Shown: piece after piece, positions 1 through 8,343 of the stretch
Numbering within the stretch: position 1 is the first letter of the stretch
How the letters are laid out: each line of letters opens with the position of its first letter
NCBI RefSeq assembly: GCF_003952185.1
Contig: NZ_RXFS01000015.1
Coordinates: 56,412-120,411 of the forward strand
From: Variovorax sp. 679
GTDB lineage: Bacteria; Pseudomonadota; Gammaproteobacteria; Burkholderiales; Burkholderiaceae_C
Direction of reading: 5' to 3'
DNA length: 64,000 bases
Position numbers and translations under genes: made by a program
The notes under the pieces: generated by a model
Told to the model about the DNA's origin: nothing
The model's database searches: none
The model's input: only the letters and a program-made list of their open reading frames with translations

Positions 1-281
1 AGCTGGCCGCGGGCGACGCGGTGCTCGTGCTGCTGGCATCGGCCAACCGCGACCCGGCCTTCAACCCCGACCCCGACCGCTTCATGCCGGTGCGCGCCAG
101 ACGCCGCATGCTCGGCTTCGGTCACGGCATCCACGCCTGTCCGGGACAGGCGCTGGCCTGCACCCTGGCGGCGGCAAGTCTGCGCACACTGCTGCAGCGC
201 GCGCCCGACCTCGATGCGCTGCGGCTGCGCGGCTGGAGCTACCGCCCGTCGGTCAACGGGCGCATCCCGGCGTTCCACTGA
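1..281 (+). CDS. Cytochrome P450, C-terminal fragment
   Basis: Only the last 92 codons are present, read in the frame beginning at base 3; the start lies before the window. The haem-binding loop is clear as FGHGIHACPGQALA, with the axial cysteine codon at 138-140. Upstream, FNPDPDRF matches the meander segment that precedes the haem loop in soluble bacterial P450s. The family carries out haem-thiolate monooxygenation with electrons from ferredoxin or another redox partner; the substrate cannot be told from this piece. The 3' end overlaps the convergent flavin-binding family gene by 43 bases. Confidence 0.93.
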   Translation, partial: LAAGDAVLVLLASANRDPAFNPDPDRFMPVRARRRMLGFGHGIHACPGQALACTLAAASLRTLLQRAPDLDALRLRGWSYRPSVNGRIPAFH

Positions 282-1231
282 CCGGTGCCGGCGAGGTGCG
301 GCGACAGCTGCGCATCGCCCCAGCGCAGCGGCAGCGCCGCCGGGCGGCGCAGCGCGTGCTCGACATGGAAGCGCACCAGCCGCTCCGCGCCTTCGAACGC
401 GGCCACTTCGGGCCCGTCCCACACGATCTCGGCGGTGGCCGCCACATGCAGCAGATCGCCGCTGTCGAAGTCGACGAAAAGCAGCCCGGCACGCGGATGC
501 GCCGCGAGATTGCCCAGCGTGTTGAAGAAGCGGTTGCCGTTGAAGTCCGGCAGCGTGAGCACGTCGTCGCCGTCGATGCGCACGAAGCCCGGGCGGCCAC
601 CGCGGTGCGAGACGTCGACGCCGTGCGAGCTCGCATCGGCCGCGTCGCCCGCCGCCGTCTCGTCCGGGTAGGCGGTGGCGATGAACAGCGTGTCGGCGCT
701 GCCGATGAGGCGATGCGCCTCCAGGTCGAGCCTGTCGAGCCATTGCGCCTGCGGTGCCGCGCCGTTGCGAGGCGGAACGAACACCGGCTCGCGCGCCTGG
801 ATGTAGCGCGGGCAATTGCCGAAGCTCTGCTGCACCGCGACCATGAAGCCCGCCTCGTCGAGCGACTCCACCGTGCCGTTCATGCGGTTGCGCCGCCGCG
901 TGTGCGGCTGGATGCCCAGCAGGCCCAGCGTGGCGCCCTGCTTCAGCTGGCCGGTAAGCGGATCGCCCGCGGCCGGCAGCGCATCGATGCGCAGGTGCGT
1001 AGGGTCGGGCGAGTGCACGAAACCGGCTGGCGCGGCGAGCACGCTGGCCCAGGGCTGCAGGTCAGCATCGATGCTGCCGGCCACGATGAACGGCAGCAGC
1101 CCGAAGAACTCGCGATGCTGGTCGGGCATGTAGTCGCGGATGACGCGGGGCCCCGCGACCTCCATCTGCTCGCGCGAACCGGCCAGGGCCTGCAGCGCGC
1201 GTTCGCCGGCATGGAAGGGCGCGGCAATCAT
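239..1231 (-). CDS. Pyridoxamine 5'-phosphate oxidase family FMN-binding protein
   Basis: The 330-aa protein resembles the long bacterial members of the PNPOx-like split-barrel flavoprotein group. The C-terminal half has the usual pattern: GFVRIDGDDVLTLPDFNGNRFFNTLGNLAAHPRAGLLF is represented by the segments DGDVLTLPD-type and NRFFNTLGNL, followed by GLLFVDFDSGDLLHV. The chosen start is the ATG at 1229-1231, because its ATG overlaps the TGA of the upstream GST gene (ATGA); the longer reading frame has no reason to be used. The pair is therefore probably translationally coupled. Such proteins bind FMN or F420-like cofactors and reduce or oxidise small molecules; the substrate is unknown. It runs into the P450 gene tail to tail. 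Confidence 0.8.
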   Translation of the reverse strand: MIAAPFHAGERALQALAGSREQMEVAGPRVIRDYMPDQHREFFGLLPFIVAGSIDADLQPWASVLAAPAGFVHSPDPTHLRIDALPAAGDPLTGQLKQGATLGLLGIQPHTRRRNRMNGTVESLDEAGFMVAVQQSFGNCPRYIQAREPVFVPPRNGAAPQAQWLDRLDLEAHRLIGSADTLFIATAYPDETAAGDAADASSHGVDVSHRGGRPGFVRIDGDDVLTLPDFNGNRFFNTLGNLAAHPRAGLLFVDFDSGDLLHVAATAEIVWDGPEVAAFEGAERLVRFHVEHALRRPAALPLRWGDAQLSPHLAGTGQWNAGMRPLTDGR

Positions 1232-1887
1232 GATGTGCTTGCCTCCACGACAGGTGCGACTGGCGTGCGCACCATCGGCACGAAGCCCGGCAGGGACTCC
1301 ACGCGCTCGAGCCACTCACGCACGTTCGGATAGTCGTCGAGCGACACGCTGCCTTCGGGCGCACGCGCCACGTACGCGTAGTTCGCGATGTCGGCCAGCG
1401 TGGCTGCAGGGCCCGCGAGAAACGGCTGCTGCTCCAGGTGCATTTCCATCACCGACAGCAGCGCGTGCGAGCGCTTGACGATGTCCGTCGGATCGGCCGA
1501 TTGGCCGAACAGCGCGATGATCCGCGCCGCCGCCGGGCCATACGCCAGAGGGCCGGCCGCCACCGAAAACCAGCGCTGCACGCGCGCCGCGCCGACCGCA
1601 TCGCGCGGCATCCAGCGCGACGGATCGGCCGAATAGCGTTCGTTGAGATAGACCAGGATGGCGTTGGAGTCGGCCAGCGTGAGTTCGCCGTCCTCGATCA
1701 CCGGCACCTGGCCGAAAGGGTTGCGCGCCAGGAACTCCGGCGTGCGGTTCTCGCGCTTGCGCATGTCCAGTTCGATGCTCTCGAAAGGCAGGCCCAGCAT
1801 CGTGAGGAACAGGCGCACGCGATGCACATGGCCCGAGATGGCGGAGCCGTAGAGCTTGATGGGCTGGGCGGGGCGGGTGGCGGTCAT
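1228..1887 (-). CDS. Glutathione S-transferase family protein
   Basis: The 219-aa protein has an N-terminal thioredoxin-like GST domain (IKLYGSAISGHVHRVRLFL) with the family's cis-proline and substrate-binding signature NPFGQVPVIEDGELTLADSNAI. An all-helical C-terminal domain follows. Length is normal for a cytosolic GST. The start at 1887 is chosen over the longer frame because an AAGGAA ribosome site lies about seven bases upstream. It is the first gene of a two-gene unit with the PNPOx-family gene and is divergent from the LysR gene at 2002, which probably controls it from the 114-bp space between them. It likely conjugates or isomerises an electrophile using glutathione; no specific substrate is visible. 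Confidence 0.9.
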   Translation of the reverse strand: MTATRPAQPIKLYGSAISGHVHRVRLFLTMLGLPFESIELDMRKRENRTPEFLARNPFGQVPVIEDGELTLADSNAILVYLNERYSADPSRWMPRDAVGAARVQRWFSVAAGPLAYGPAAARIIALFGQSADPTDIVKRSHALLSVMEMHLEQQPFLAGPAATLADIANYAYVARAPEGSVSLDDYPNVREWLERVESLPGFVPMVRTPVAPVVEASTS

Positions 1888-2001
1888 GGGCAATTCCTTT
1901 TCTCGGATGTGAGGCAAGAACCGGATTCTTCTCTCTTGCACCGAATGAATGAATAGCCATTCCTGTATTTGACTGCTGCGTTTTCCGGTTTAATCGCCTC
2001 C

Positions 2002-2892
2002 ATGGATCGCTTCAAGGCCATGCAGACCTTCGTGCAGATTGCCGACCAGGGCAGCCTGACCCGCGCCGCCGAGGCGCTCGGCACCTCGCTGCCGGCGGTG
2101 GTGCGCGCGCTCGCCGCACTGGAGGCGCATCTGGGCGTGCGCCTCTTCCACCGCACCACGCGCCGCCTCTCGCTCACCGAGGAAGGCCGCAGCTACCTGC
2201 CGAGCGCGCGCGAGGTGCTGCTCGCGGCCGACGCCGCCGACCTCGCGCTGAAGGCCGAGGCGCGCGAGCCGGCGGGCCAGCTCACCATCACCGCGCCGGT
2301 GCTCTTCGGCCACATGTACGTGGCGCCGGCCATCGTGCGCTTCATGAAGCGCTACGAGAAGGTGCGCTGCAGCGTGCGGCTGTACGACCGCACGGTGAAC
2401 CTGCTCGACGAAGGCATCGACGTGGGCATCCGCATCAGCCCTCTGGAAGACTCGTCGCTCGTCGCGCAGACGATGGGCACCATCCGCCGCGTGCTGGTCG
2501 CGAGCCCCGACTACCTGGCGCGGCATGGCACACCGACGCATCCGCGCGATCTGAACGGCGCACCCTGCGTGCGCGGCCGCGTCGACGCGCCGGCGCAGTG
2601 GCAGTTCTACGAGAGTGGGAAAACAATCAGCGTGATGCCGGACAACCGCCTGGAGTTCAACCACCTCGCACCGGCCATCGAGTCGTGCGCGGCGGGCATG
2701 GGCTTCGGCACATTCTTCTCGTACCAGGTCATGCCGCATGTGGCGCAGGGGCGGCTGAAGCTGGTGCTGGAAGATTTCGAGCCGCCGCCCCGGCCGGTGA
2801 GCGTGATCTATCCGAATGCGCGGCTGCTGCCTGCGCGCACGCGGGCGTTCATCGACTGGATGAAGATGGAGTTCGGCGGGCTCAGACTTTGA
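2002..2892 (+). CDS. LysR family transcriptional regulator
   Basis: The 296-aa protein has a typical LysR N-terminal winged helix (MDRFKAMQTFVQIADQGSL, then TRAAEALGTSLPAVVRALAALE). A periplasmic-binding-like effector domain follows from about residue 90. The start at 2002 fits the family start MDRFKAM; the reading frame is open 33 bases earlier but adds an atypical leader. It is divergent from the GST gene, the usual arrangement for a LysR regulator and its target, so control of the GST/PNPOx pair is likely. The effector is unknown. Its 3' end overlaps the convergent nucleotidyltransferase gene by 11 bases. Confidence 0.93.
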   Translation: MDRFKAMQTFVQIADQGSLTRAAEALGTSLPAVVRALAALEAHLGVRLFHRTTRRLSLTEEGRSYLPSAREVLLAADAADLALKAEAREPAGQLTITAPVLFGHMYVAPAIVRFMKRYEKVRCSVRLYDRTVNLLDEGIDVGIRISPLEDSSLVAQTMGTIRRVLVASPDYLARHGTPTHPRDLNGAPCVRGRVDAPAQWQFYESGKTISVMPDNRLEFNHLAPAIESCAAGMGFGTFFSYQVMPHVAQGRLKLVLEDFEPPPRPVSVIYPNARLLPARTRAFIDWMKMEFGGLRL

Positions 2893-3892
2893 GAAAGACG
2901 CCCCGGCGCGGCGGCGCCTCGGGCAACAGTGCCGCGATCAAGCCATGCAAGGCCTCGTGCAGCTGCGCGAGAAAGACTTCGAGCCGCTCGGGCAAGGCAT
3001 CGACGCGCGACACGCAGACACTGGCAGGCTCGCCGATGTGAATCGCGACCTGCCACTGCCCGGCCTTGTTGGGCACGCGTCCGTGACGCCAGCATTCCCA
3101 GGCCTGCGCCGTCGTTTCCACGGCCCGCTGGCCGGGAAACACGGGGTGCCTCGGCATCTCGCCATTCAGCAGATAGCGCAGCCGTCCGATATCCGCCTTG
3201 TCCTGGGCGCACTCGGCACGCAGCGCGCGGCCCACTGCGTCGGCGTCGATGGGGTTGAGCGGCACCAGCCACATCAGGTCGAGCAGATCCTTGAAACGCG
3301 GCCGCACCAGGCACTGGTGCAGCTTCCACGCGATCTGCAGGTCGAGCGCGCAGGTGCTCGGCAGGTGGAACGCCTCGCCGAGGCATGGCCGGTAGTGCAG
3401 CGGCACGGGTGGAGGATCGAGCTTCAGGTTGAAGCTCACGTCCAGCCGGAAGCGATGCAGCGGAGTCTGCGAATCGCCTTCGAGCACGCAGCCGTCGATG
3501 TCGGTGCTGACGGTGGGAAAGTCGTCGTCCATCGCGTAGTCGATCATCCGCCAGAACGCGTTCTCGGTGAACGGACGGAAGTGCAGGCCGTCGTCCAGGT
3601 GCACCGTGGTCACGGACTGCGCCCACGTATTCAGCTGTCGGGCGCTGCGCTCGCGGTCGAAAGGCTCGGTGCACACCCAGTCGATGTCGCGCGACAAGCG
3701 TTCGTTGTCCTGCTCCGGCGCGCCCAGATACTGGCGCGTGATGAGGCTGCCCTTGAGCATGAAGGGGCCGCCGACCCAGGCGGCCCGGCGCATGAAGCCT
3801 TCCAGCAGGACGAGTTCGCGAACCTGCTCGACCGACGCGCCGGTGCGCCGGGCTTCGTTCTCGATGTCGGCCTGCGTCACGGGCAGGGTCAT
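2882..3892 (-). CDS. AbiEii/AbiGii-like nucleotidyltransferase
   Basis: The 336-aa protein carries nucleotidyltransferase-fold motifs of the AbiEii/AbiGii toxin superfamily. FMLKGSLITRQYLG is followed by ERLSRDIDWV, matching the KGG/S...RxSxDID signature whose aspartates bind metal. Later, LDLQIAWKLHQ and RFKDLLDLMWL match the conserved Lys and KDxxDL elements. Homologues of this fold, such as AbiEii and MenA-type toxins, transfer nucleotides to RNA or other targets. No AbiEi-type antitoxin with a winged helix is next to it. It is the last gene of a four-gene operon, its ATG overlapping the TGA of the gene before it. Whether it acts as a toxin or has a housekeeping role with the exported neighbours is unknown. 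Confidence 0.75.
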   Translation of the reverse strand: MTLPVTQADIENEARRTGASVEQVRELVLLEGFMRRAAWVGGPFMLKGSLITRQYLGAPEQDNERLSRDIDWVCTEPFDRERSARQLNTWAQSVTTVHLDDGLHFRPFTENAFWRMIDYAMDDDFPTVSTDIDGCVLEGDSQTPLHRFRLDVSFNLKLDPPPVPLHYRPCLGEAFHLPSTCALDLQIAWKLHQCLVRPRFKDLLDLMWLVPLNPIDADAVGRALRAECAQDKADIGRLRYLLNGEMPRHPVFPGQRAVETTAQAWECWRHGRVPNKAGQWQVAIHIGEPASVCVSRVDALPERLEVFLAQLHEALHGLIAALLPEAPPRRGVFLKV

Positions 3893-4491
3893 GCCACGGC
3901 TTCCAGCCAGCCGGCGTCCATCGACTCGCGGCTGTCCAGCAGGCACATCTCCGTCTCCTGCTTCAGCAGCGGCCAGCCCTGGCGCTCCAGCTGGCCGGCC
4001 AGTGCCGCGACGCGCGCCTTGAACCCCGCCAGCGGCTCGCGGCTGCGCAGCGTGACGAAGCGCGTGTCCGTCTCGCCCTTCAGGCTGTTGCGCGAGAGCC
4101 GGGCCCCGTGCGTCTCGCACAGGTGCTGCAGCGCGGAGGCATCGTGCAGCCGCAGCTTGCCGTGCCATTCGAAATACTCGTCGGGCCGGTTCAGGCATTC
4201 GTTCCCCTGGATGGGTGCCTCGACCTTCACGCGCAGCACGGCCATGCCGGCGCGCGCCAGCCACTGTGCCAGCGCCATCGCCTCGGACTTCGCCTCGGCC
4301 AGGTCGCCGCGCAGCCAGGTGGTGGCCATGGGCTGCTGCTTCTGCTCGCCATGGGCAAGGTCGATCAGCAGCGGCTTGAGCCCTGCCTGCTCGCACACAT
4401 CGACGAAAAACGGAATCTGCGCGGCATGCAGCGCGCCGCAGGTCAGGTGGAGTTCGAGCCGGCCCTTGCGTAGCCGCGGAATCGTCTTCAT
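3889..4491 (-). CDS. Conserved protein of unknown function with an internal duplication
   Basis: I do not recognise this 200-aa soluble protein. It appears to be built from two diverged halves. Around residues 32-90 the pattern is C-E-x-x-G ... L ... G-E ... T-x-L-R ... A-x-A-L-A ... G ... L; around residues 120-180 it recurs as CETHGARL, LKGETDTRFVTLR, ARVAALAGQLERQGWPLLK. This suggests a tandem ferredoxin-like or similar alpha/beta fold. No signal peptide is present. Both ends are coupled by ATGA overlaps, to the secreted protein gene upstream and to the nucleotidyltransferase gene downstream. That linkage suggests it works with the nucleotidyltransferase, perhaps as a partner or regulator; this is inference. 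Confidence 0.75.
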   Translation of the reverse strand: MKTIPRLRKGRLELHLTCGALHAAQIPFFVDVCEQAGLKPLLIDLAHGEQKQQPMATTWLRGDLAEAKSEAMALAQWLARAGMAVLRVKVEAPIQGNECLNRPDEYFEWHGKLRLHDASALQHLCETHGARLSRNSLKGETDTRFVTLRSREPLAGFKARVAALAGQLERQGWPLLKQETEMCLLDSRESMDAGWLEAVA

Positions 4492-5177
4492 GGAGTGGCC
4501 ACCCGCGCGGGCAGGGGCTTGCCGTCGCACAACGCCGCGGCGTCGGTGACCAATCCGCGCACCGCCTCTTCCATGCCGAGGTTCAGCACCGACATGAATT
4601 CGCCGTTGCCGTTCGCCCAGTTGGTGCGCGTGCCCATGCCGTGGTACTGGCGCACGACGGCCTCGGCACCGGGCATGCGGTAGGTGGTCTGCAGCACGAC
4701 GTGCGAGACGAGGTTCAGGCCGGCCGACCACGAGTGCGCGAGGCGCAGCGCCACATCGGCCGTCACCTGCCGCGCGTTGCCGGCCGCGGGCAGCGCGGCG
4801 GTCACGACCTGCAGGCCGTAGCGGCTCGCCGACTGCAGCGCGCCGCGCGTCCACGCACCTGCATCGCCACCACCCTGGATGGACTGGACCGCCACCGGCG
4901 TGGCGTGCAGCGTCGGCATCATCAGGGTCAGGTTGCCGACATTGGCCTTGTTGAGGCGCATGTCGTCGATCTTCGGCAGGTACAGGGTGCAACCGCTCGC
5001 CACGCGCAACTGCGCAACCGGCGTGCTGTTGGGGCGCTCGGCCGGCTCGGGCGCCGGCTCGTACACCATCGGAAGCGGCTCTGTCTCGGTCAGTGCGTGC
5101 GACAGGCCCGGCATGGTACAGAGCGCGGAAAAGGCACCGAGGGCTGCAAGAGCCTTCAGCGCGTGGCGTGGCGTCAT
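4488..5177 (-). CDS. Exported protein of unknown function
   Basis: The 229-aa product begins with a standard Sec signal peptide, cleaved near GLSHA, giving a periplasmic protein of about 200 residues. No family was recognised. The start at 5177 is chosen because its ATG overlaps the TGA of the lipoprotein gene (ATGA) and because it places the signal peptide at the N terminus. The mature part has an extended beta-rich character, with two cysteines (ASGCTLYL near the start and DAAALCDGK near the end) that could form a disulphide. It is the second gene of a four-gene operon. Confidence 0.75.
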   Translation of the reverse strand: MTPRHALKALAALGAFSALCTMPGLSHALTETEPLPMVYEPAPEPAERPNSTPVAQLRVASGCTLYLPKIDDMRLNKANVGNLTLMMPTLHATPVAVQSIQGGGDAGAWTRGALQSASRYGLQVVTAALPAAGNARQVTADVALRLAHSWSAGLNLVSHVVLQTTYRMPGAEAVVRQYHGMGTRTNWANGNGEFMSVLNLGMEEAVRGLVTDAAALCDGKPLPARVATP

Positions 5178-6016
5178 GGGGCTGCGCTCCTGACCGAATA
5201 AAGGGCACCATCCTGATCGCGGAACAGCACGCGTCCCGGCCGCTCGCCGAAGCTCGAGCCGGCCAGAGTCACCCACGTGCCGTTGACGTTGAAGCGCGCA
5301 GTCTTCACCGCGCCCGACCGGGCGCCCGCGACATCGAGCGCCACCGCATGCAAGGTCTGCGCCATCGATTCGCGCATCACGCCACGAAGCACCTGCCCGT
5401 CGTCGGCCGTCAGGCGGCGGATGACGGCGGAGCGCGCGACGCCGCCCACCGGCGTCTGGAAGATGACGGCGGCGCGGTAGCTGGGCTCGCTTTTTCCGTC
5501 CTGCCAGAGAAGGGCCGAGGTGCGCGTGGTGAACGCGCCCAGCCCGGGCTCCAGCGCGTACTGCAGCAACAGCACCATGTAGGCGGGGCCGTTCCTGGTG
5601 GCGGCGATGCGGGCTTCCTGCTCGGCCTTCGGCGGCATGGCCGACAGCACCTGCGAGGAGCGGATCTTCAGCGGGAACGCATCCGGCTCGGCCAGCAGCG
5701 TGCCGAGCGCCTGGCCTGCCTCCGCGCGGTAGTCGTAGTCGAGCAGCGGACCGACGATGGCCTGCACCTCGGCGCTCATGTCCTTCTGGCGCGACTGCTG
5801 CACCGACGAATCGATCAGCGCGCCGATCAGTCCGCCGCCCGTTGCCGCGCTCACGCCGGGGGATTGCGCGGAGAACATGAAGCTCTCCTGCGCGACGACG
5901 ACGCGCAGGTCGATCTCCTGGACCTTGCTGCGGTCCGCGGCCGCCAGCGGCTTGTGAAAAGGCGCGCAGGCGCCGAGCAGCAGCAATGCCGCCAGCGCCA
6001 GCCAGAAACGCAGCAT
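5174..6016 (-). CDS. Predicted lipoprotein, first gene of the nucleotidyltransferase operon
   Basis: The 280-aa protein starts with a lipoprotein signal (MLRFWLALAALLLLGAC), cysteine 17 being the predicted lipidated residue. The start at 6016 is preceded by a GGAGGAG-like ribosome site on the minus strand; a frame extension upstream is open but lacks one. No domain was recognised. A Gly-rich stretch (ATGGGLIGALID) near residues 55-70 looks like a membrane-inserting or flexible segment. It opens a four-gene operon in which every junction is an ATGA overlap. Regulation is not evident beyond a 99-base gap to the SH3-like gene. Confidence 0.75.
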   Translation of the reverse strand: MLRFWLALAALLLLGACAPFHKPLAAADRSKVQEIDLRVVVAQESFMFSAQSPGVSAATGGGLIGALIDSSVQQSRQKDMSAEVQAIVGPLLDYDYRAEAGQALGTLLAEPDAFPLKIRSSQVLSAMPPKAEQEARIAATRNGPAYMVLLLQYALEPGLGAFTTRTSALLWQDGKSEPSYRAAVIFQTPVGGVARSAVIRRLTADDGQVLRGVMRESMAQTLHAVALDVAGARSGAVKTARFNVNGTWVTLAGSSFGERPGRVLFRDQDGALYSVRSAAP

Positions 6017-6115
6017 CCTTGGGTCTCCTCCCGTGTGCAATGCCATTGGCTCATTCATCCGTCGATCGATGGGTGCGACGATTTTGCCGCCGCCAGGGGT
6101 GCGATCCGCCCCGGG

Positions 6116-6481
6116 TTATCGAGGGCCCATGGTGCCGGTCGTCTTCAGGCGGCTGTCGAGCATCCAGCCCATGGTGTCCTCGCCCGTCTTCGGGTGGATG
6201 AACATAACCTGAACCCACTCCTTGTACGGCGTGTAGACGGTGACGCGGTCCTTCGGAATGAGGAATTTGCCGCTGTCACAGGCGGCGTCGGGCGCCGTAT
6301 GGAGATGCGCCCGGCCGGCACCGACCACGACCGCTCCGTAGCGCGGAACGAAGCCAGGGCTCGCATTCGCGACCGCATGGAGCTGCTCGCACCGTTTCGG
6401 ATCGGCCGGCGTTGCGGCCGCCGCCGCTTGCACCGCCGTGGCAGCCAGCCACATTGCGCACCATGAAGTTGCTCTGAACAT
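6116..6481 (-). CDS. Small secreted SH3-like domain protein
   Basis: The 121-aa product has an N-terminal signal peptide (cleavage near VQAAAA). The mature domain resembles bacterial SH3-like folds found in periplasmic proteins: GAGRAHLHTAPDAACDSGKF, then KDRVTVYTPYKEWVQVMF and GWMLDSRLKTTGTMGP. A start 15 bases upstream at 6496 is possible; the one used gives the cleaner signal peptide. Two cysteines in the mature part may pair. The role is probably binding to cell wall or an envelope partner, not catalysis. It is divergent from the ABC transporter genes and separate from the downstream lipoprotein operon by 99 bases. Confidence 0.75.
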   Translation of the reverse strand: MFRATSWCAMWLAATAVQAAAAATPADPKRCEQLHAVANASPGFVPRYGAVVVGAGRAHLHTAPDAACDSGKFLIPKDRVTVYTPYKEWVQVMFIHPKTGEDTMGWMLDSRLKTTGTMGPR

Positions 6482-6507
6482 CGGCGGATTGTCCATCGAT
6501 TGAAGCG

Positions 6508-7494
<987 letters not shown>

Positions 7495-7497
7495 ACC

Positions 7498-8343
7498 ATG
7501 AACACGACGACAACGACAACGACAGCGATCGCGGCGACCGCACCTCCCGCACCTTCGCCATGGCGACCGCCCGAGCTCTCGCTGCGCTGGTGGCCCGTGT
7601 TCCTGCGCAACCTGCTGGTGTGGCGCAAGCTCGCCATCCCGAGCCTGATCGGCAACATCGCCGAGCCGCTGATCTGGCTGGTGGCCTTCGGCTACGGCAT
7701 GGGCGCGCTGGTGGGGCAGGTGTCGGTCGACGGCGTGAAGGTACCGTACATCCTGTTCCTGGCGAGCGGTTCGATCTGCATGAGCGCGATGAACGCGGCG
7801 AGCTTCGAGGCGCTGTATTCGGCGTTCTCGCGCATGCACGTGCAGAAGACCTGGGACGGCATCATGAACGCGCCCGTCGGGCTCGACGACATCGTGCTGG
7901 CCGAGATGCTGTGGGCGGCGTTCAAGTCGATCTTCACCGTGACGGCGATCCTGTTCGTGATGCTCGGGCTGGGCATCAGCCACAGCCCCAAGCTCATCGT
8001 CGCGTGGATGGTGCTGATCGGCGCGGGCATCACCTTCTCTTCGATCGCGCTGATCTTCAACGCGCTGGCGAAGGGCTACGACTTCTTCACGTACTACTTC
8101 ACGCTGTTCATGACGCCGATGATGTTTTTGAGCGGCGTGTTCTTTCCGCTCGAACAGCTGCCCACGGCAGTGCAGGCCGTGGCTGCATGGCTGCCGCTGA
8201 CGAATGCGGTGGCGCTGGTGCGGCCGCTCTTCATGGACCAATGGCCGACGGGCTGGTGGGTGCACGCGGTGGTGCTGGCGGTGTACGCGGTGGTTGCGTT
8301 CTGGGCCGCGCTGGCGTTGACGCGGAAGCGGTTCAGGGCGTGA
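7498..8343 (+). CDS. NodJ-type ABC-2 permease
   Basis: The 281-aa integral membrane protein has six predicted membrane segments and the ABC-2 signature near the C-terminal half (FFTYYFTLFMTPMMFLSGVF). This is typical of NodJ-like permeases. The N terminus starts with an odd run of threonines (MNTTTTTTT) before a proline-rich cytosolic stretch. It follows the ATPase gene by three bases and forms the membrane half of a lipid- or polysaccharide-type exporter. The 3' end overlaps the convergent MerR-family gene by 11 bases. Confidence 0.9.
   Translation: MNTTTTTTTAIAATAPPAPSPWRPPELSLRWWPVFLRNLLVWRKLAIPSLIGNIAEPLIWLVAFGYGMGALVGQVSVDGVKVPYILFLASGSICMSAMNAASFEALYSAFSRMHVQKTWDGIMNAPVGLDDIVLAEMLWAAFKSIFTVTAILFVMLGLGISHSPKLIVAWMVLIGAGITFSSIALIFNALAKGYDFFTYYFTLFMTPMMFLSGVFFPLEQLPTAVQAVAAWLPLTNAVALVRPLFMDQWPTGWWVHAVVLAVYAVVAFWAALALTRKRFRA

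Noticed and set aside
296..1333. Long plus-strand open frame opposite the PNPOx-family gene
   Set aside because: It is Arg/Ala-rich, has no family similarity and mirrors a well-supported minus-strand gene; typical antisense frame in GC-rich DNA.
2882..3892. Complete AbiE toxin-antitoxin system
   Set aside because: No AbiEi-like antitoxin gene is adjacent; the partner gene shows no winged-helix motif.
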